NCBI GenBank assembly: GCA_020851395.1
Contig: JADZCW010000059.1
Coordinates: forward strand, 1 to 33,843
Length of the DNA: 33,843 nt
Direction: 5' to 3'
Source: Phycisphaeraceae bacterium
Lineage (GTDB): Bacteria > Planctomycetota > Phycisphaerae > Phycisphaerales > Phycisphaeraceae
A program made the position numbers and the translations under genes. Positions 24,888 to 32,566 of this stretch are shown here, piece after piece. Within the stretch, counting starts at the first letter, position 1. Every line of letters begins with the position of its first letter. The notes under the pieces were generated by a model. It was not told the DNA's origin, did no database searches, and saw only the letters and a program-made list of their open reading frames with translations.

Positions 24888-26198
24888 ATGGCGAGCATCG
24901 TAGACGATCCCAACGGCAGGAAGCGGATTCAGTTTGTCGCGGCGGACGGCCGGCGGCGGCAGGCGCGGCTGGGCAAGATGACCATGAAGCAGGCCGAGGC
25001 GGTCAAATTGCACGTCGAGCGGTTGATCGTCGCGCCGTTCTCGGAGCTGCCGCTTGACACGGCGCAATGGCTGGCGGGGCTCGAGGACACACTTCACGGC
25101 CGGCTGGCAGCGGTGGGTCTGGTCAAGCCCCGCAAGGCGAAGCGCGGCGGCGGGCTCAAGAAGTTCATCGACGACTATTTGGCCCAGCGGCCGGACGTCA
25201 AGCCGGGAACGATGATCGTCATGAGGCAGGCCGAGCGGCACCTTGTCCGATTCCTCGGCGAGGACACCGACCCGGCTGAGGTCACGCCGGCGGACGCAGA
25301 CGCCTACAGGGCTCACCTGCTGGGCGAGAGCCGTTCCAGGGCGACGGTGGCGAAGTGGTGCTACTACGCCCGTCATTACTTCGAGGTGGCCCGGCGGCGA
25401 AAGCTCCTCACTGAGAACCCCTTTGCCCATATCAAGGGGCAGGTTCACGGCAACCCGGCCCGACGGGTGTTCGTGCCGGCGGAGCATGCGCGGCGCGTGA
25501 TCGCGGCGGCACCAGACCCACAGTGGAAGCTGCTGATTGCCATGGCACGCTGGCAGGGCGTCCGAGTTCCGAGCGAGGTTGTGGACCTGCGATGGACCGA
25601 CGTGAACTTCGAGCTGTCGCGGCTCACGATCAGGGCGAGCAAGACGGCCCATCATGCCGACGGGGGTATCCGCGTGGTGCCGATCTTCCCCGAGGTCAGG
25701 CCCTATCTGCTGGACGTGTTCGAGCACGCCCCCGAGGGAGAAGCCCACGTCTTGCCGCGGTTCCGTGACGGCGGGATGAACCTACGGACCCAATTCAATC
25801 GGTACGTCGCTGCGGCGGGGCTGGCGCCATGGCCTAAGCCCTGGCAGAACATGCGGAGCACGCGGGCGACGGAGCTTGCGGACAAGTTCCCGAGCCACGT
25901 CTGCACGGCCTGGCTGGGGCACAACGAGGCGGTGGCGAACGAGTTCTACAGGCAAGTGACCGACGAGCACTTCACGCGTGCCGTGGCTGATGCGACGCCC
26001 ACGACCGTAGCCCATGACGCCGAGGCGGCGCGAAATCGGGCGCAGAATGCGTCGGAACTGGTCGGGACAGCCGAGAACGTCGAGAGGACCGGCGAAGAGA
26101 ATCAAGCGGATTTACCGACGCATTCTCATAAGTACCGATCAGTACATGACTTAGAAGTGGGAGCGGCAGGATTCGAACCTGCGACCAAGCGATTATGA
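24888..26198 (+). CDS. int: Tyrosine recombinase (integrase) of the element
   Basis: 436 residues; GAGGT lies six bases before the ATG. It integrates and excises the element at the tRNA-Ile 3' end. The N-terminal arm and core-binding (SAM-like) part spans about 1-190 and the catalytic domain about 195-365. Box I Arg is R226 (WQGVRVPSE), followed by K252. Box II is QNMR with R323, then H345 in AWLGH and nucleophile Y354 (NEFYRQVTDEHF). The usual first His of HxxR is Gln (Q320), which I recall as common in planctomycete integrases. The gene runs into the att core and about 40 bp into the tRNA on the opposite strand. Its last residues (GAAGFEPATKRL) are therefore host-encoded, and the tail expected in the circular form is at 16984-17155. 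Confidence 0.93.
   Translation: MASIVDDPNGRKRIQFVAADGRRRQARLGKMTMKQAEAVKLHVERLIVAPFSELPLDTAQWLAGLEDTLHGRLAAVGLVKPRKAKRGGGLKKFIDDYLAQRPDVKPGTMIVMRQAERHLVRFLGEDTDPAEVTPADADAYRAHLLGESRSRATVAKWCYYARHYFEVARRRKLLTENPFAHIKGQVHGNPARRVFVPAEHARRVIAAAPDPQWKLLIAMARWQGVRVPSEVVDLRWTDVNFELSRLTIRASKTAHHADGGIRVVPIFPEVRPYLLDVFEHAPEGEAHVLPRFRDGGMNLRTQFNRYVAAAGLAPWPKPWQNMRSTRATELADKFPSHVCTAWLGHNEAVANEFYRQVTDEHFTRAVADATPTTVAHDAEAARNRAQNASELVGTAENVERTGEENQADLPTHSHKYRSVHDLEVGAAGFEPATKRL
26025..26044. repeat. Candidate right arm-type integrase site
   Basis: Partner of 17025-17044 (19 of 20 bases, same orientation), inside the 3' part of the integrase gene and 114 bp before the right core. Confidence 0.5.
26158..26179. 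repeat. Right attachment site (att core copy within tRNA-Ile)
   Basis: 22 bp identical to 16962-16983. It spans the discriminator, acceptor strand and T-arm of the tRNA and restores a complete tRNA gene after integration. Confidence 0.9.
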
Positions 26199-26230
26199 GT
26201 CGCCCGCTCTGACCCCTGAGCTACGCTCCC
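26159..26230 (-). tRNA. tRNA-Ile with CAT anticodon (tRNA-Ile2)
   Basis: 72 bases on the minus strand without encoded CCA; the discriminator would be A (26158). The full cloverleaf reads: acceptor GGGAGCG/CGCTCCC, D-arm GCTC/GAGC, anticodon stem GGCGA/TCGCT with loop CTCATAA, T-stem GCAGG/CCTGC with loop TTCGAAT. A CAT anticodon could mean Met or Ile2. The segment GGCGACTCATAATCGC plus TTGGTCGC is the same as I recall from E. coli ileX, and differs from elongator Met. I therefore call it Ile2, whose C34 is changed to lysidine by TilS to read AUA. It is the insertion target of the element. Confidence 0.85.
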
Positions 26231-26348
26231 GACGTGGCATGCACGACCAGGCGAGTTTAGCTTTCGGGAACGGATAATCCAAGCACGCGAGCGACGGGCC
26301 CTCACCCGCGCCGGGAAAGCGGCTGAAAACAGGCTCTGCGATGGCGGA

Positions 26349-27419
26349 TCACCGCCGATTTGCCGCCCCCGTCGGCCCCTGGGCCACCGATTGGTCGGCG
26401 ACGATGTGGATCGACGCCGTCGCCTCGTCGAAGGTCTGCGACTGCTGATCCGTCACGCGGACCTTGAGGATGTACTTGCCCACGCTCAGGCGGGCCGGCA
26501 GCTCGACCACCTGCACCACGAAAAAGTCCCGCCGGACGTTCCGTGACTCGTCCTGGATCTGCACCGCCGGCTGCTGCCAGACAGCCAGGCCATCGGCCTC
26601 GTTGTAGAGCGTCACCTCCTGCGTCAACTGCACGCGGTAGGCCTGCTCGCTGATTTTCCGCGACTGGAAGTGATCAAGCTCGACGTAGACGATCATCCGC
26701 GCCGCCCGGCCGACGAGCAGGGAAGTCGTGTCGATCGGGTCGTAGACGCCGAAGCTCTCGACGCGTTTGCAGAGCTCAAGCTTGCCGATGTGCAGGATCG
26801 GGGCATCGATCGCCTGCTCCGCCGCAGGGGGCGCCGCGGGCGTCGGTGGCACGGCATGAACAGCCGGGACGATCTCCGCGTCCGACGGGCTCGGGGGCGG
26901 CGTGGAGGCGGCGGCCACGATGGCCTGAAGCATCTGAGGGTTCGAGCTATTGACCATGGCCGCCCGTAATTGATCGAGCAGTCGCTGCTGCTCGGGCGTC
27001 AACGACGGCTCGGTGGCGGGAGATGTCTCGGCCGGCGTAGGCGCCGGCTCCGCGGCGGCGACCTGCTCGACGGCAGGAGGCGGCGGCGAAGCCTTGGGCT
27101 TGTCCCCCGCCACGGGCTCAAGCCAGAGCACCTGCGGAGAGGCCTCGGGCGTGTCCAGGTTGACGGTCGGCTCGTTGAGCCGCGCCAGGGCCTCACGCAG
27201 CCTGCGGGCCTGGGCGTCGGCCGCGGCCTGCGGATCGTTGGGATCGGTTGTGGCAGGGTCTGACGAGCGAGGCTCCGCCAAGGCCGTCTCGTCCGGGGCG
27301 ATGACCACGCTGCTGCCGGGCGTGGGGGGAGAGCTGGTGCACGCCGCCAGGACCAGGCCCGCCAGCGCCGTCATCAGACACACACGCAGATATCGGGGGG
27401 TGGATTGGGGGGTAGACAC
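26349..27419 (-). CDS. Pro/Ala-rich lipoprotein, function unknown
   Basis: 356 residues from a GTG at 27419, chosen because AGGAGG lies eight bases upstream and a proper lipoprotein signal follows at once (LRVCLMTALAGLVLAAC). In-frame ATGs further upstream lack such a site and would run into the holA end. After the lipid-modified Cys comes a long Pro/Ala/Glu-rich, probably disordered part (to about residue 210). A folded C-terminal domain of about 140 residues follows, with beta-rich stretches (ILHIGKLELCKRVESFGVY, RMIVYVELDHFQSR, DFFVVQVVELPARLSVGKYILKVRVTD). The latter resembles domains of periplasmic or surface binding proteins. It lies 80 bp after holA. Confidence 0.75.
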   Translation of the reverse strand: MSTPQSTPRYLRVCLMTALAGLVLAACTSSPPTPGSSVVIAPDETALAEPRSSDPATTDPNDPQAAADAQARRLREALARLNEPTVNLDTPEASPQVLWLEPVAGDKPKASPPPPAVEQVAAAEPAPTPAETSPATEPSLTPEQQRLLDQLRAAMVNSSNPQMLQAIVAAASTPPPSPSDAEIVPAVHAVPPTPAAPPAAEQAIDAPILHIGKLELCKRVESFGVYDPIDTTSLLVGRAARMIVYVELDHFQSRKISEQAYRVQLTQEVTLYNEADGLAVWQQPAVQIQDESRNVRRDFFVVQVVELPARLSVGKYILKVRVTDQQSQTFDEATASIHIVADQSVAQGPTGAANRR

Positions 27420-27499
27420 GTCCGTCGCCTCCTGCGAAGGGCTATGCCGAGTGGAAGGCACGTTCATCCTGAACGTCCGGGGGCCTGGCCATTGCAGGC

Positions 27500-28567
27500 T
27501 CACCCCCGGGCTTCATCGGCCACTTGCACACAATAACATTCAAGATTCAGCATCGCCTCTCCCCGGCCCTGCTTGGTCCGCCGGTCGGCCTCCAGAACGG
27601 CTGTAAACCACGTCAGGACATCGTCTGTTTTGACTCGCCCCAGGGCATTGAAGAACAGCGCCTGGCGCGGCCCCCAGAGCTTAAGCTGCGGGGCGATCGC
27701 CGGAGGACGCAGGCCCTGGGCCATCATCACCGCGGCAAGGCTGAGCTTGCGCACCACGTCGGCCACGAAGTAATGCACCAGCGTCTCGGGCTGGCCCGAC
27801 AGCTCGACTAACTCCCGGAGCTTGACCAGCAGCGCTCCGACGCCTCCCCCGCAAGCCCCCCTGCCAGTACTGCCAGCCTGGATGAGCATGTTCAGAAAAG
27901 CGTCCTGCACGGCCCAGGCCTCCTCATCGCTGGACCGGCCGACGATCTGGTCGATCAGGTCCACGCTGATCGGCTGACTCGGTCCCGCCAGGGCAGAGAG
28001 CTTGGCCAGCTCGCTGTCGAGCCGCCCCAGGTCCCCACTGCCGAGACGGTTGACCAACTCGCCGGCGGAGGCTGAGGGCAGCTTGGCCTGATAGACGTCG
28101 ACAGCCCGCTTGGTGAGCCAGGCGGCGGCCTCGGCCCGCTTCATCGGATCACAGCGAACGATCGCCCCCCCCTGCTTCTCGATGAGCTTGTCGAGGTTGC
28201 CGCGGTTCCAGGTCTCGCTGCGCAGCACCAACACGGCCGAGTCCGACGGCGCCTGGGCGTAGCGCTCCAGGGCCTGGCGGTGGGTCTTGACGAAATCGGC
28301 GGCGGCGTCCACCACAACGATCTTGAAAGGCGACAACAGGCTGAGCGTGCGCAGCTCGTCAAAGACATCCGCCAGGCCGACCGTCTTGCCGTCAAACGTG
28401 ACCGGCTCGATCGGGCCATGCACTTTGGCGAAGTTCTCTCGGATCTCTTCAAGCCGCAGCCGCTGGAGCATCGGCTCGGGACCGACCAGGGCGTAGACGC
28501 GGCCCTGGGGACTCAGGGCCGTCGGGCCGGCGGCGGAGGCGGATCGGGTTGATCGGGCCGGTGGCAT
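27500..28567 (-). CDS. holA: DNA polymerase III delta subunit
   Basis: 355 residues, normal for HolA. The delta subunit opens the beta sliding clamp within the clamp-loader complex. The opening segment VYALVGPEPMLQRLRLEEIR is the family's N-terminal AAA+-like start without a functional Walker A. FDELRTLSLLSPFKIVVVDAA contains the clamp-contact region. SELAKLSALAGPSQPISVDLIDQIVG matches the junction to the C-terminal collar domain, followed by the helical ending. Low identity between delta subunits is usual; the order of these segments makes the call safe. It follows the MgtE-like gene by 47 bp on the minus strand. No clear ribosome-binding site precedes the ATG. Confidence 0.85.
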   Translation of the reverse strand: MPPARSTRSASAAGPTALSPQGRVYALVGPEPMLQRLRLEEIRENFAKVHGPIEPVTFDGKTVGLADVFDELRTLSLLSPFKIVVVDAAADFVKTHRQALERYAQAPSDSAVLVLRSETWNRGNLDKLIEKQGGAIVRCDPMKRAEAAAWLTKRAVDVYQAKLPSASAGELVNRLGSGDLGRLDSELAKLSALAGPSQPISVDLIDQIVGRSSDEEAWAVQDAFLNMLIQAGSTGRGACGGGVGALLVKLRELVELSGQPETLVHYFVADVVRKLSLAAVMMAQGLRPPAIAPQLKLWGPRQALFFNALGRVKTDDVLTWFTAVLEADRRTKQGRGEAMLNLECYCVQVADEARG

Positions 28568-28614
28568 GGGTCGATGTTAACGGCCGGGGCGTGTCGCGTC
28601 GAGACTTGTGGACG

Positions 28615-30048
28615 TCACGCCGCCCCGGAGAGCGCGGGCACGAGGTGTCGTGCGAGCTCAATGAGCAGGAAGAACGACGCGATATCCGCGAGGGTTGCGA
28701 CCATGGGCCCCGAGGCCATGGCCGGGTCGAGGCGGAGCTTGCGCAGCCCCAGCGGGACGATCCCTCCGAGCGTCACGGCGACGATGGAGTTGACCGCGAA
28801 GGCCACGCCGACGGCGATCGGCAGCCCGGAGATGTGGCTGCGGTAGACCCACGCCAGCCCCGCCAGCAGCAGGCCGATCACCAGCCCGTTGACGGCCCCT
28901 ACCACGATCTCCTTGAAGGCCACACGCAGCGTGTCGCGCGGGCGGATCAGCCCCAGCGTCAGCTCGCGGATCGAGACCGAGATCGACTGCTGAGCCGACG
29001 CCCCGCTCATCCCTGCGACCATCGGCAGGAAGATGGCCAACGCCGACAAACGCTGAATGACGCCCTCATGAAAGGCGATGATCGACGTCGAGCCCGCCAC
29101 CAGGGCGATGTTAGGCACCAGGAACATCAGCCGGTGCAGCGAGCGGGTGAACATCGGCTGCGATCGAAGCTCCTCACCGGTAACGATGCCGGCCGCACGC
29201 ATCAGCAGCCGGTCGGCCCGCTCGCCCAGGGCGGCCTGCACGGCCGCGCGGAGGACGACGCCCAGCAGCCGATCCTGTTGATCAACGACGGGCACGGCCC
29301 CGAAGGAGTGGTGGTCGAAGAAGGAGGCCAGGTCGTCGAGCGTGTCCGTGGCCCGGACGAAGCGCGGTTGAGTGATCATGATCGTGCTCAGCCGCGCCGA
29401 TCGCGGCGCCAGCAGCAGGTCGCGCAGCCGGACCACCCCCACGAGCCGACCAGCCTCGCCGGTGACGTAGAGGAACACCACCAGGTACTCGCTGAACTCC
29501 TGGGCGTGGGCCCGCATGTTGCTGATCACGTCGTCGACCAGCAGGTTCTGGTCGTAGTGCAGGTACTCGGTGACCATCAGGCCGCCGGCGACGTCGGGGG
29601 GGTAGCTGCCGAGGTTCCGGGCGTCGCGGGCGGCGGCCGGGTCCATCTCCTGGAGGATGGCCTGGGCGTCCTCATGGGTGAGCTCGGCCAGGATGTCCGC
29701 CTGGTCGTCCGAGTCCATCTCGTCGACGATGGCGGCCGCGGCCTGCGGCGAGAGCTCCTCGATGACGTCCGCGGCGTAGTCGTCGCTGAGGTGCTCCATC
29801 AGGTCGGCCGCAAGCTCCGGATCGATCATGCTGAACAGACGCGTCCGACGATCCTCGTCGAGCTGATTGATGGAGTAGGGGATGTCGGCCGGCACGAGCA
29901 GGTTCAGGAACATCGTCAGGTGCTCGGCGTTGCCCGAGTCGATGATCTCCTCGAGGGCCTGCCAGGGCTCGAGGCCCAGGGCCAGGCTGGCGCCACCGGC
30001 GTCGACCTCGGACGTCGGCTGGGGATCGGGCGTGGGCGTCTGGGACAT
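28615..30048 (-). CDS. mgtE: MgtE-family magnesium transporter
   Basis: 477 residues from the ATG at 30048, which has AGGAGG seven bases upstream. An in-frame ATG 72 bases earlier lacks this. The order is that of MgtE: an acidic superhelical N domain (about 20-145, repeats such as EHLSDDYAADVIEELSPQAAAAIVDEM), then a GGLMVTEYL linker. Two CBS domains follow at about 150-275 (VVFLYVTGEAGRLVGVVRLRD; VPVVDQQDRLLGVV). The C-terminal membrane domain has about five segments, with GMSGASAQQS where the ion-selectivity motif lies. The N and CBS domains close the channel when cytoplasmic Mg2+ is high. A TAGAAT near 30134-30139 could be its -10 box. Confidence 0.9.
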   Translation of the reverse strand: MSQTPTPDPQPTSEVDAGGASLALGLEPWQALEEIIDSGNAEHLTMFLNLLVPADIPYSINQLDEDRRTRLFSMIDPELAADLMEHLSDDYAADVIEELSPQAAAAIVDEMDSDDQADILAELTHEDAQAILQEMDPAAARDARNLGSYPPDVAGGLMVTEYLHYDQNLLVDDVISNMRAHAQEFSEYLVVFLYVTGEAGRLVGVVRLRDLLLAPRSARLSTIMITQPRFVRATDTLDDLASFFDHHSFGAVPVVDQQDRLLGVVLRAAVQAALGERADRLLMRAAGIVTGEELRSQPMFTRSLHRLMFLVPNIALVAGSTSIIAFHEGVIQRLSALAIFLPMVAGMSGASAQQSISVSIRELTLGLIRPRDTLRVAFKEIVVGAVNGLVIGLLLAGLAWVYRSHISGLPIAVGVAFAVNSIVAVTLGGIVPLGLRKLRLDPAMASGPMVATLADIASFFLLIELARHLVPALSGAA

Positions 30049-30194
30049 GGACGATCCTCCTGAAAACAGCCAACCGCCGGGGTGACGCGGCACGGCGCGA
30101 CGTGCACGCCAGGGAGTCACGAGATGCGTCAGCGATTCTAACCCCTGGCGTGGTGGATCGCGGCGACGCGGACAGGAATAAATTCACCCGGGGA

Positions 30195-30226
30195 GCAAAG
30201 CAACAGCCCCCGACGGCGGGGGCTGG
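30195..30226 (-). terminator. Rho-independent terminator of the ribosomal operon
   Basis: On the minus strand a 9-bp GC-rich stem (CAGCCCCCG/CGGGGGCTG, 30205-30226, 4-base loop) is followed by TTGCTTTGCT. It lies 38 bases after the rplQ stop, so it ends the map-rplQ transcript. Confidence 0.75.
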
Positions 30227-30263
30227 GATGCTCGGTTAGCGAAAGAGCGAACTGACCGGTTGG

Positions 30264-30848
30264 TCAGGCCCCGACGGGGGCGGCACTCTCGGCGGCAGGG
30301 GCACTTCCGGGGGCCTTACGCAGCTTGGCGGCGAACTCCATCCGCTTGTTGGCCTTGTTGCGCCGGCGGGAGTATTGGCCGGACACCTGCGGGCCCTCCT
30401 CGTTGCCGACGAGCTGGATCACGCACAGCTGCCCGCCGTCGCCGATGCGGTGGCGGGCCAGGCGGACAATGCGGGTGTAGCCGCCCTGGCGGTCCTTGTA
30501 CTTCGGGGCGATCTCGTCGAAGAGCTTCTTGACCACGCGGGGCCCGCGGATCAACTCGCCGTAGCGGTTGATCGTGTAGTCGGGCTTGTCCTCGGGGTCG
30601 ATGGCCTTGACGTCGAAGTCCACGAGGATCGGGTTGCCGATCGCCCGGATGACCTGCCGGCGGGCGTGCAACGTGCCACGCTTGCCCAGGGTGATCAGGC
30701 GCTCGACCAGGGGCTGGACGCTCTTGGCCCGGGGGATGGTGGTGGTGATCTGGCCGTGGGTCAGCAGCGACACGGCCATGTTCCGCCACATGGCGCGGCG
30801 GTGTTCGGTGTCACGGCTGAGCTTGTAACCGGCGATGTTGTGTCTCAT
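30264..30848 (-). CDS. rplQ: 50S ribosomal protein L17 with an extended C-terminal half
   Basis: 194 residues, longer than the roughly 120-130 of typical L17. The conserved N-terminus is clear (MRHNIAGYKLSRDTEHRRAM, then RNMAVSLLTHGQITTTIPRAK and the VERLITLGKRGTLHARRQ segment). After about residue 75 there is extra sequence before and after the conserved GGYTRIVRLARHRIGDGGQ part. It ends in a basic and then Ala-rich tail. L17 lies near the exit tunnel of the large subunit, so the extension would be on the ribosome surface. Last gene of the alpha operon, 56 bp after rpoA, followed by a terminator. Confidence 0.95.
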   Translation of the reverse strand: MRHNIAGYKLSRDTEHRRAMWRNMAVSLLTHGQITTTIPRAKSVQPLVERLITLGKRGTLHARRQVIRAIGNPILVDFDVKAIDPEDKPDYTINRYGELIRGPRVVKKLFDEIAPKYKDRQGGYTRIVRLARHRIGDGGQLCVIQLVGNEEGPQVSGQYSRRRNKANKRMEFAAKLRKAPGSAPAAESAAPVGA

Positions 30849-30904
30849 GACTGAACTCTTGCACGTTAGCCCGGCGGGGCCGGGTCATGATCGATACGGG
30901 TTTA

Positions 30905-31927
30905 TTATTCAGGGCTGGCGACCGGGGCCATCGGAGTCCGCAGCTCCTCGGGGAGCTCCATGCCCAGGGACAGGCTCATGTCCGCGAGCTTGCGCTTGAC
31001 CTCGCGGAGCGACGTCTTGCCGAACGAACGGACCTTCAAGAGGTCCTGCTCGGTATGCTGGACGAGTTCGCCGACGCTCTTGATGTTGGCCGACTCGATG
31101 CAGTTGCTCGCCCGCACGGACAGCTCCATCTCGGAGATGGGCATCTTGAGCTTGCGGATCAGGTCCTCCTCGATCTTGGCCGCGGCGGATGCCGACTCGC
31201 TGGCGACGGCCTGGCCGAGCTCGAAGTACTGCACGAAGGGGTTGAGGTGCTTGCGGAGGATCTTGCCAGCCTCGACCAGCGCCATCTCGGGCGCCACCGT
31301 GCCGTTGGTCCAGATCTCCAGCGTCAGCTTGTCGTAGTTGGTCTTCTGGCCGACGCGGGTGTCCTCGACCTTGTACCGCACGCGCTGCACGGGCGAGAAG
31401 ATCGCGTCGACGGGGATCCAGCCGATCTCCTGGTCGCCGCGCTGCTGGTACTGCTCGCTGGCAGGCATGTAGCCGCGGCCCTTGCCGACGACGAACTCCA
31501 TGTCGAACTCGATCTGCTTGGTCAGCGTCGCCAGCACCAGTTCCTTGTTGTGGATGGTGATGGAGGTGTCGGCCTCGATCAGGTCCGCCGTCACCTCGCC
31601 TGGGCCCTCGGCCTGCAGACGCATGGTCCTCGGCTCGTCGGACTCCATCGAGACGATCATGTTCTTGATGTTCAGGACGATGTCCGTCACGTCCTCCATC
31701 ACGCCCTCGAGGCTGGAGAACTCGTGGCTGGCGCCCTTGATGCGGACGGCCGTGACGGCCGATCCCTCGAGGCTCGACAGCAGGATGCGCCGCAGGCTGT
31801 TGCCGATGGTCGTGCCGAACCCGCGCTCGAACGGCTCGATGGTGAAGCGGCCGAACGTCGCGGTGTTGACCTCGGTGTCGGGCACGACACGACTGGGCAG
31901 TTCAAGTCCACGCCAACGCATTCGCAT
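30905..31927 (-). CDS. rpoA: DNA-directed RNA polymerase alpha subunit
   Basis: 340 residues, normal length. The N-terminal dimerisation domain shows the family's GFGTTIGNSLRRILLSSLEG, HEFSSLEGVMEDVTDIVLNI and a later GYMPASEQYQQRGDQEIGWI segment. A linker near 235-260 leads to the C-terminal domain that binds UP elements and activators (MELSVRASNCIESANIKSVG, LLKVRSFGKTSLREVKRKL). It follows rpsK without rpsD between them, across a 172-bp gap that contains a stable hairpin, and precedes rplQ. The gene is complete. Confidence 0.97.
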   Translation of the reverse strand: MRMRWRGLELPSRVVPDTEVNTATFGRFTIEPFERGFGTTIGNSLRRILLSSLEGSAVTAVRIKGASHEFSSLEGVMEDVTDIVLNIKNMIVSMESDEPRTMRLQAEGPGEVTADLIEADTSITIHNKELVLATLTKQIEFDMEFVVGKGRGYMPASEQYQQRGDQEIGWIPVDAIFSPVQRVRYKVEDTRVGQKTNYDKLTLEIWTNGTVAPEMALVEAGKILRKHLNPFVQYFELGQAVASESASAAAKIEEDLIRKLKMPISEMELSVRASNCIESANIKSVGELVQHTEQDLLKVRSFGKTSLREVKRKLADMSLSLGMELPEELRTPMAPVASPE

Positions 31928-32073
31928 AGTCAGGGCTCCGAATCCAGGTCAGCAGACCTTGTTGATCAAGGTGACTGTCGGGAATGGCGCTCCACGGTGG
32001 CGCTGCTGAGCCGCAGCCGGGGCTTCTTTTCCCGCAGGTGTGTCGATTCGTTCGGACGGCGATCCTCTTCCGA

Positions 32074-32093
32074 CGCCCCCACTTCCGGGGGCG
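32074..32093 (-). other. Hairpin between rpsK and rpoA
   Basis: cgccccc-acttcc-gggggcg forms a 7-bp all-GC stem starting six bases after the rpsK stop. No T-run follows in the direction of transcription, so it is more likely an mRNA processing/stability or attenuator element than a full terminator. Confidence 0.45.
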
Positions 32094-32099
32094 GGGGGA

Positions 32100-32477
32100 T
32101 TACACGCGGCGCTTCTTCCGGGGCCGGCAGCCGTTGTGGGGGATCGGGGTGCGGTCCTCGACGGCGGTGATCTTCAGGCCCGCTCGCTGCAGGGCGGTGA
32201 CGGCCGACTCGCGGCCGGCGCCGGCGCCCTTGACGCGGACCTCGACCTCCTGCATGCCGATCTTGCTCGCGGCGTTGGCGGCCTCCTCGGCCGCGCGGGT
32301 CGCGGCGAAGGGGGTGCTCTTGCGCGAGCCCTTGAAGCCGATCGTGCCGGCCGACGCCCAGGCGACGGTCTCGCCGTTGGTGTCGGTGATGGTCACCACC
32401 GTGTTGTTGAAGGTGGCCTTGACGTGGGCGATGCCGCGGGTCACGTGCCGGCGGATTTTCTTGGTCTTCTTAGCCAT
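32100..32477 (-). CDS. rpsK: 30S ribosomal protein S11
   Basis: 125 residues from the ATG at 32477, which starts at the family N-terminus ([15 protein letters not shown]). An in-frame ATG further upstream would add 22 unrelated residues. S11 signatures are present: [42 protein letters not shown], and the C-terminal [23 protein letters not shown]. It lies on the small-subunit platform and contacts the mRNA exit region. No strong Shine-Dalgarno sequence is seen. It is 89 bp after rpsM. Confidence 0.97.
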   Translation of the reverse strand: MAKKTKKIRRHVTRGIAHVKATFNNTVVTITDTNGETVAWASAGTIGFKGSRKSTPFAATRAAEEAANAASKIGMQEVEVRVKGAGAGRESAVTALQRAGLKITAVEDRTPIPHNGCRPRKKRRV

Positions 32478-32566
32478 GGGCGGGTCCGGGAGAGCAGTTG
32501 GGGTTTGGAATCGGGGCTGAGCCGGCCCTCGCCGCTCAGACAACCGGAGTCACCTTCCGGGGGGGG

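Larger units (their letters stand above)
16962..26179 (+). mobile_element. Integrated 9.2-kb capsid-encoding element, probable phage satellite
   Basis: Bounded by a 22-bp direct repeat (16962-16983 and 26158-26179) that is the 3' end of the tRNA-Ile at 26159-26230. The tyrosine integrase lies next to the intact tRNA, the classic layout. All genes are on the plus strand: two unknowns, a prohead protease-capsid fusion, an AlpA-like HTH, a primase-helicase, an XRE regulator, an excisionase-like HTH, an ImmA/IrrE-like peptidase and the integrase. No terminase, portal, tail, lysis or conjugation gene is visible. This set suits a satellite that borrows a helper's packaging and tail functions. A deletion-reduced prophage is the alternative. 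The genes look intact, which argues against simple decay. Confidence 0.85.

Noticed and set aside
28549-30063. A 504-codon open frame on the plus strand opposite mgtE
   Set aside because: Mirror of the MgtE gene, no ribosome-binding site, His/Asp/Arg-rich noise.
30887-32170. A long plus-strand frame across rpoA
   Set aside because: Antisense to a complete rpoA; no independent gene signals.
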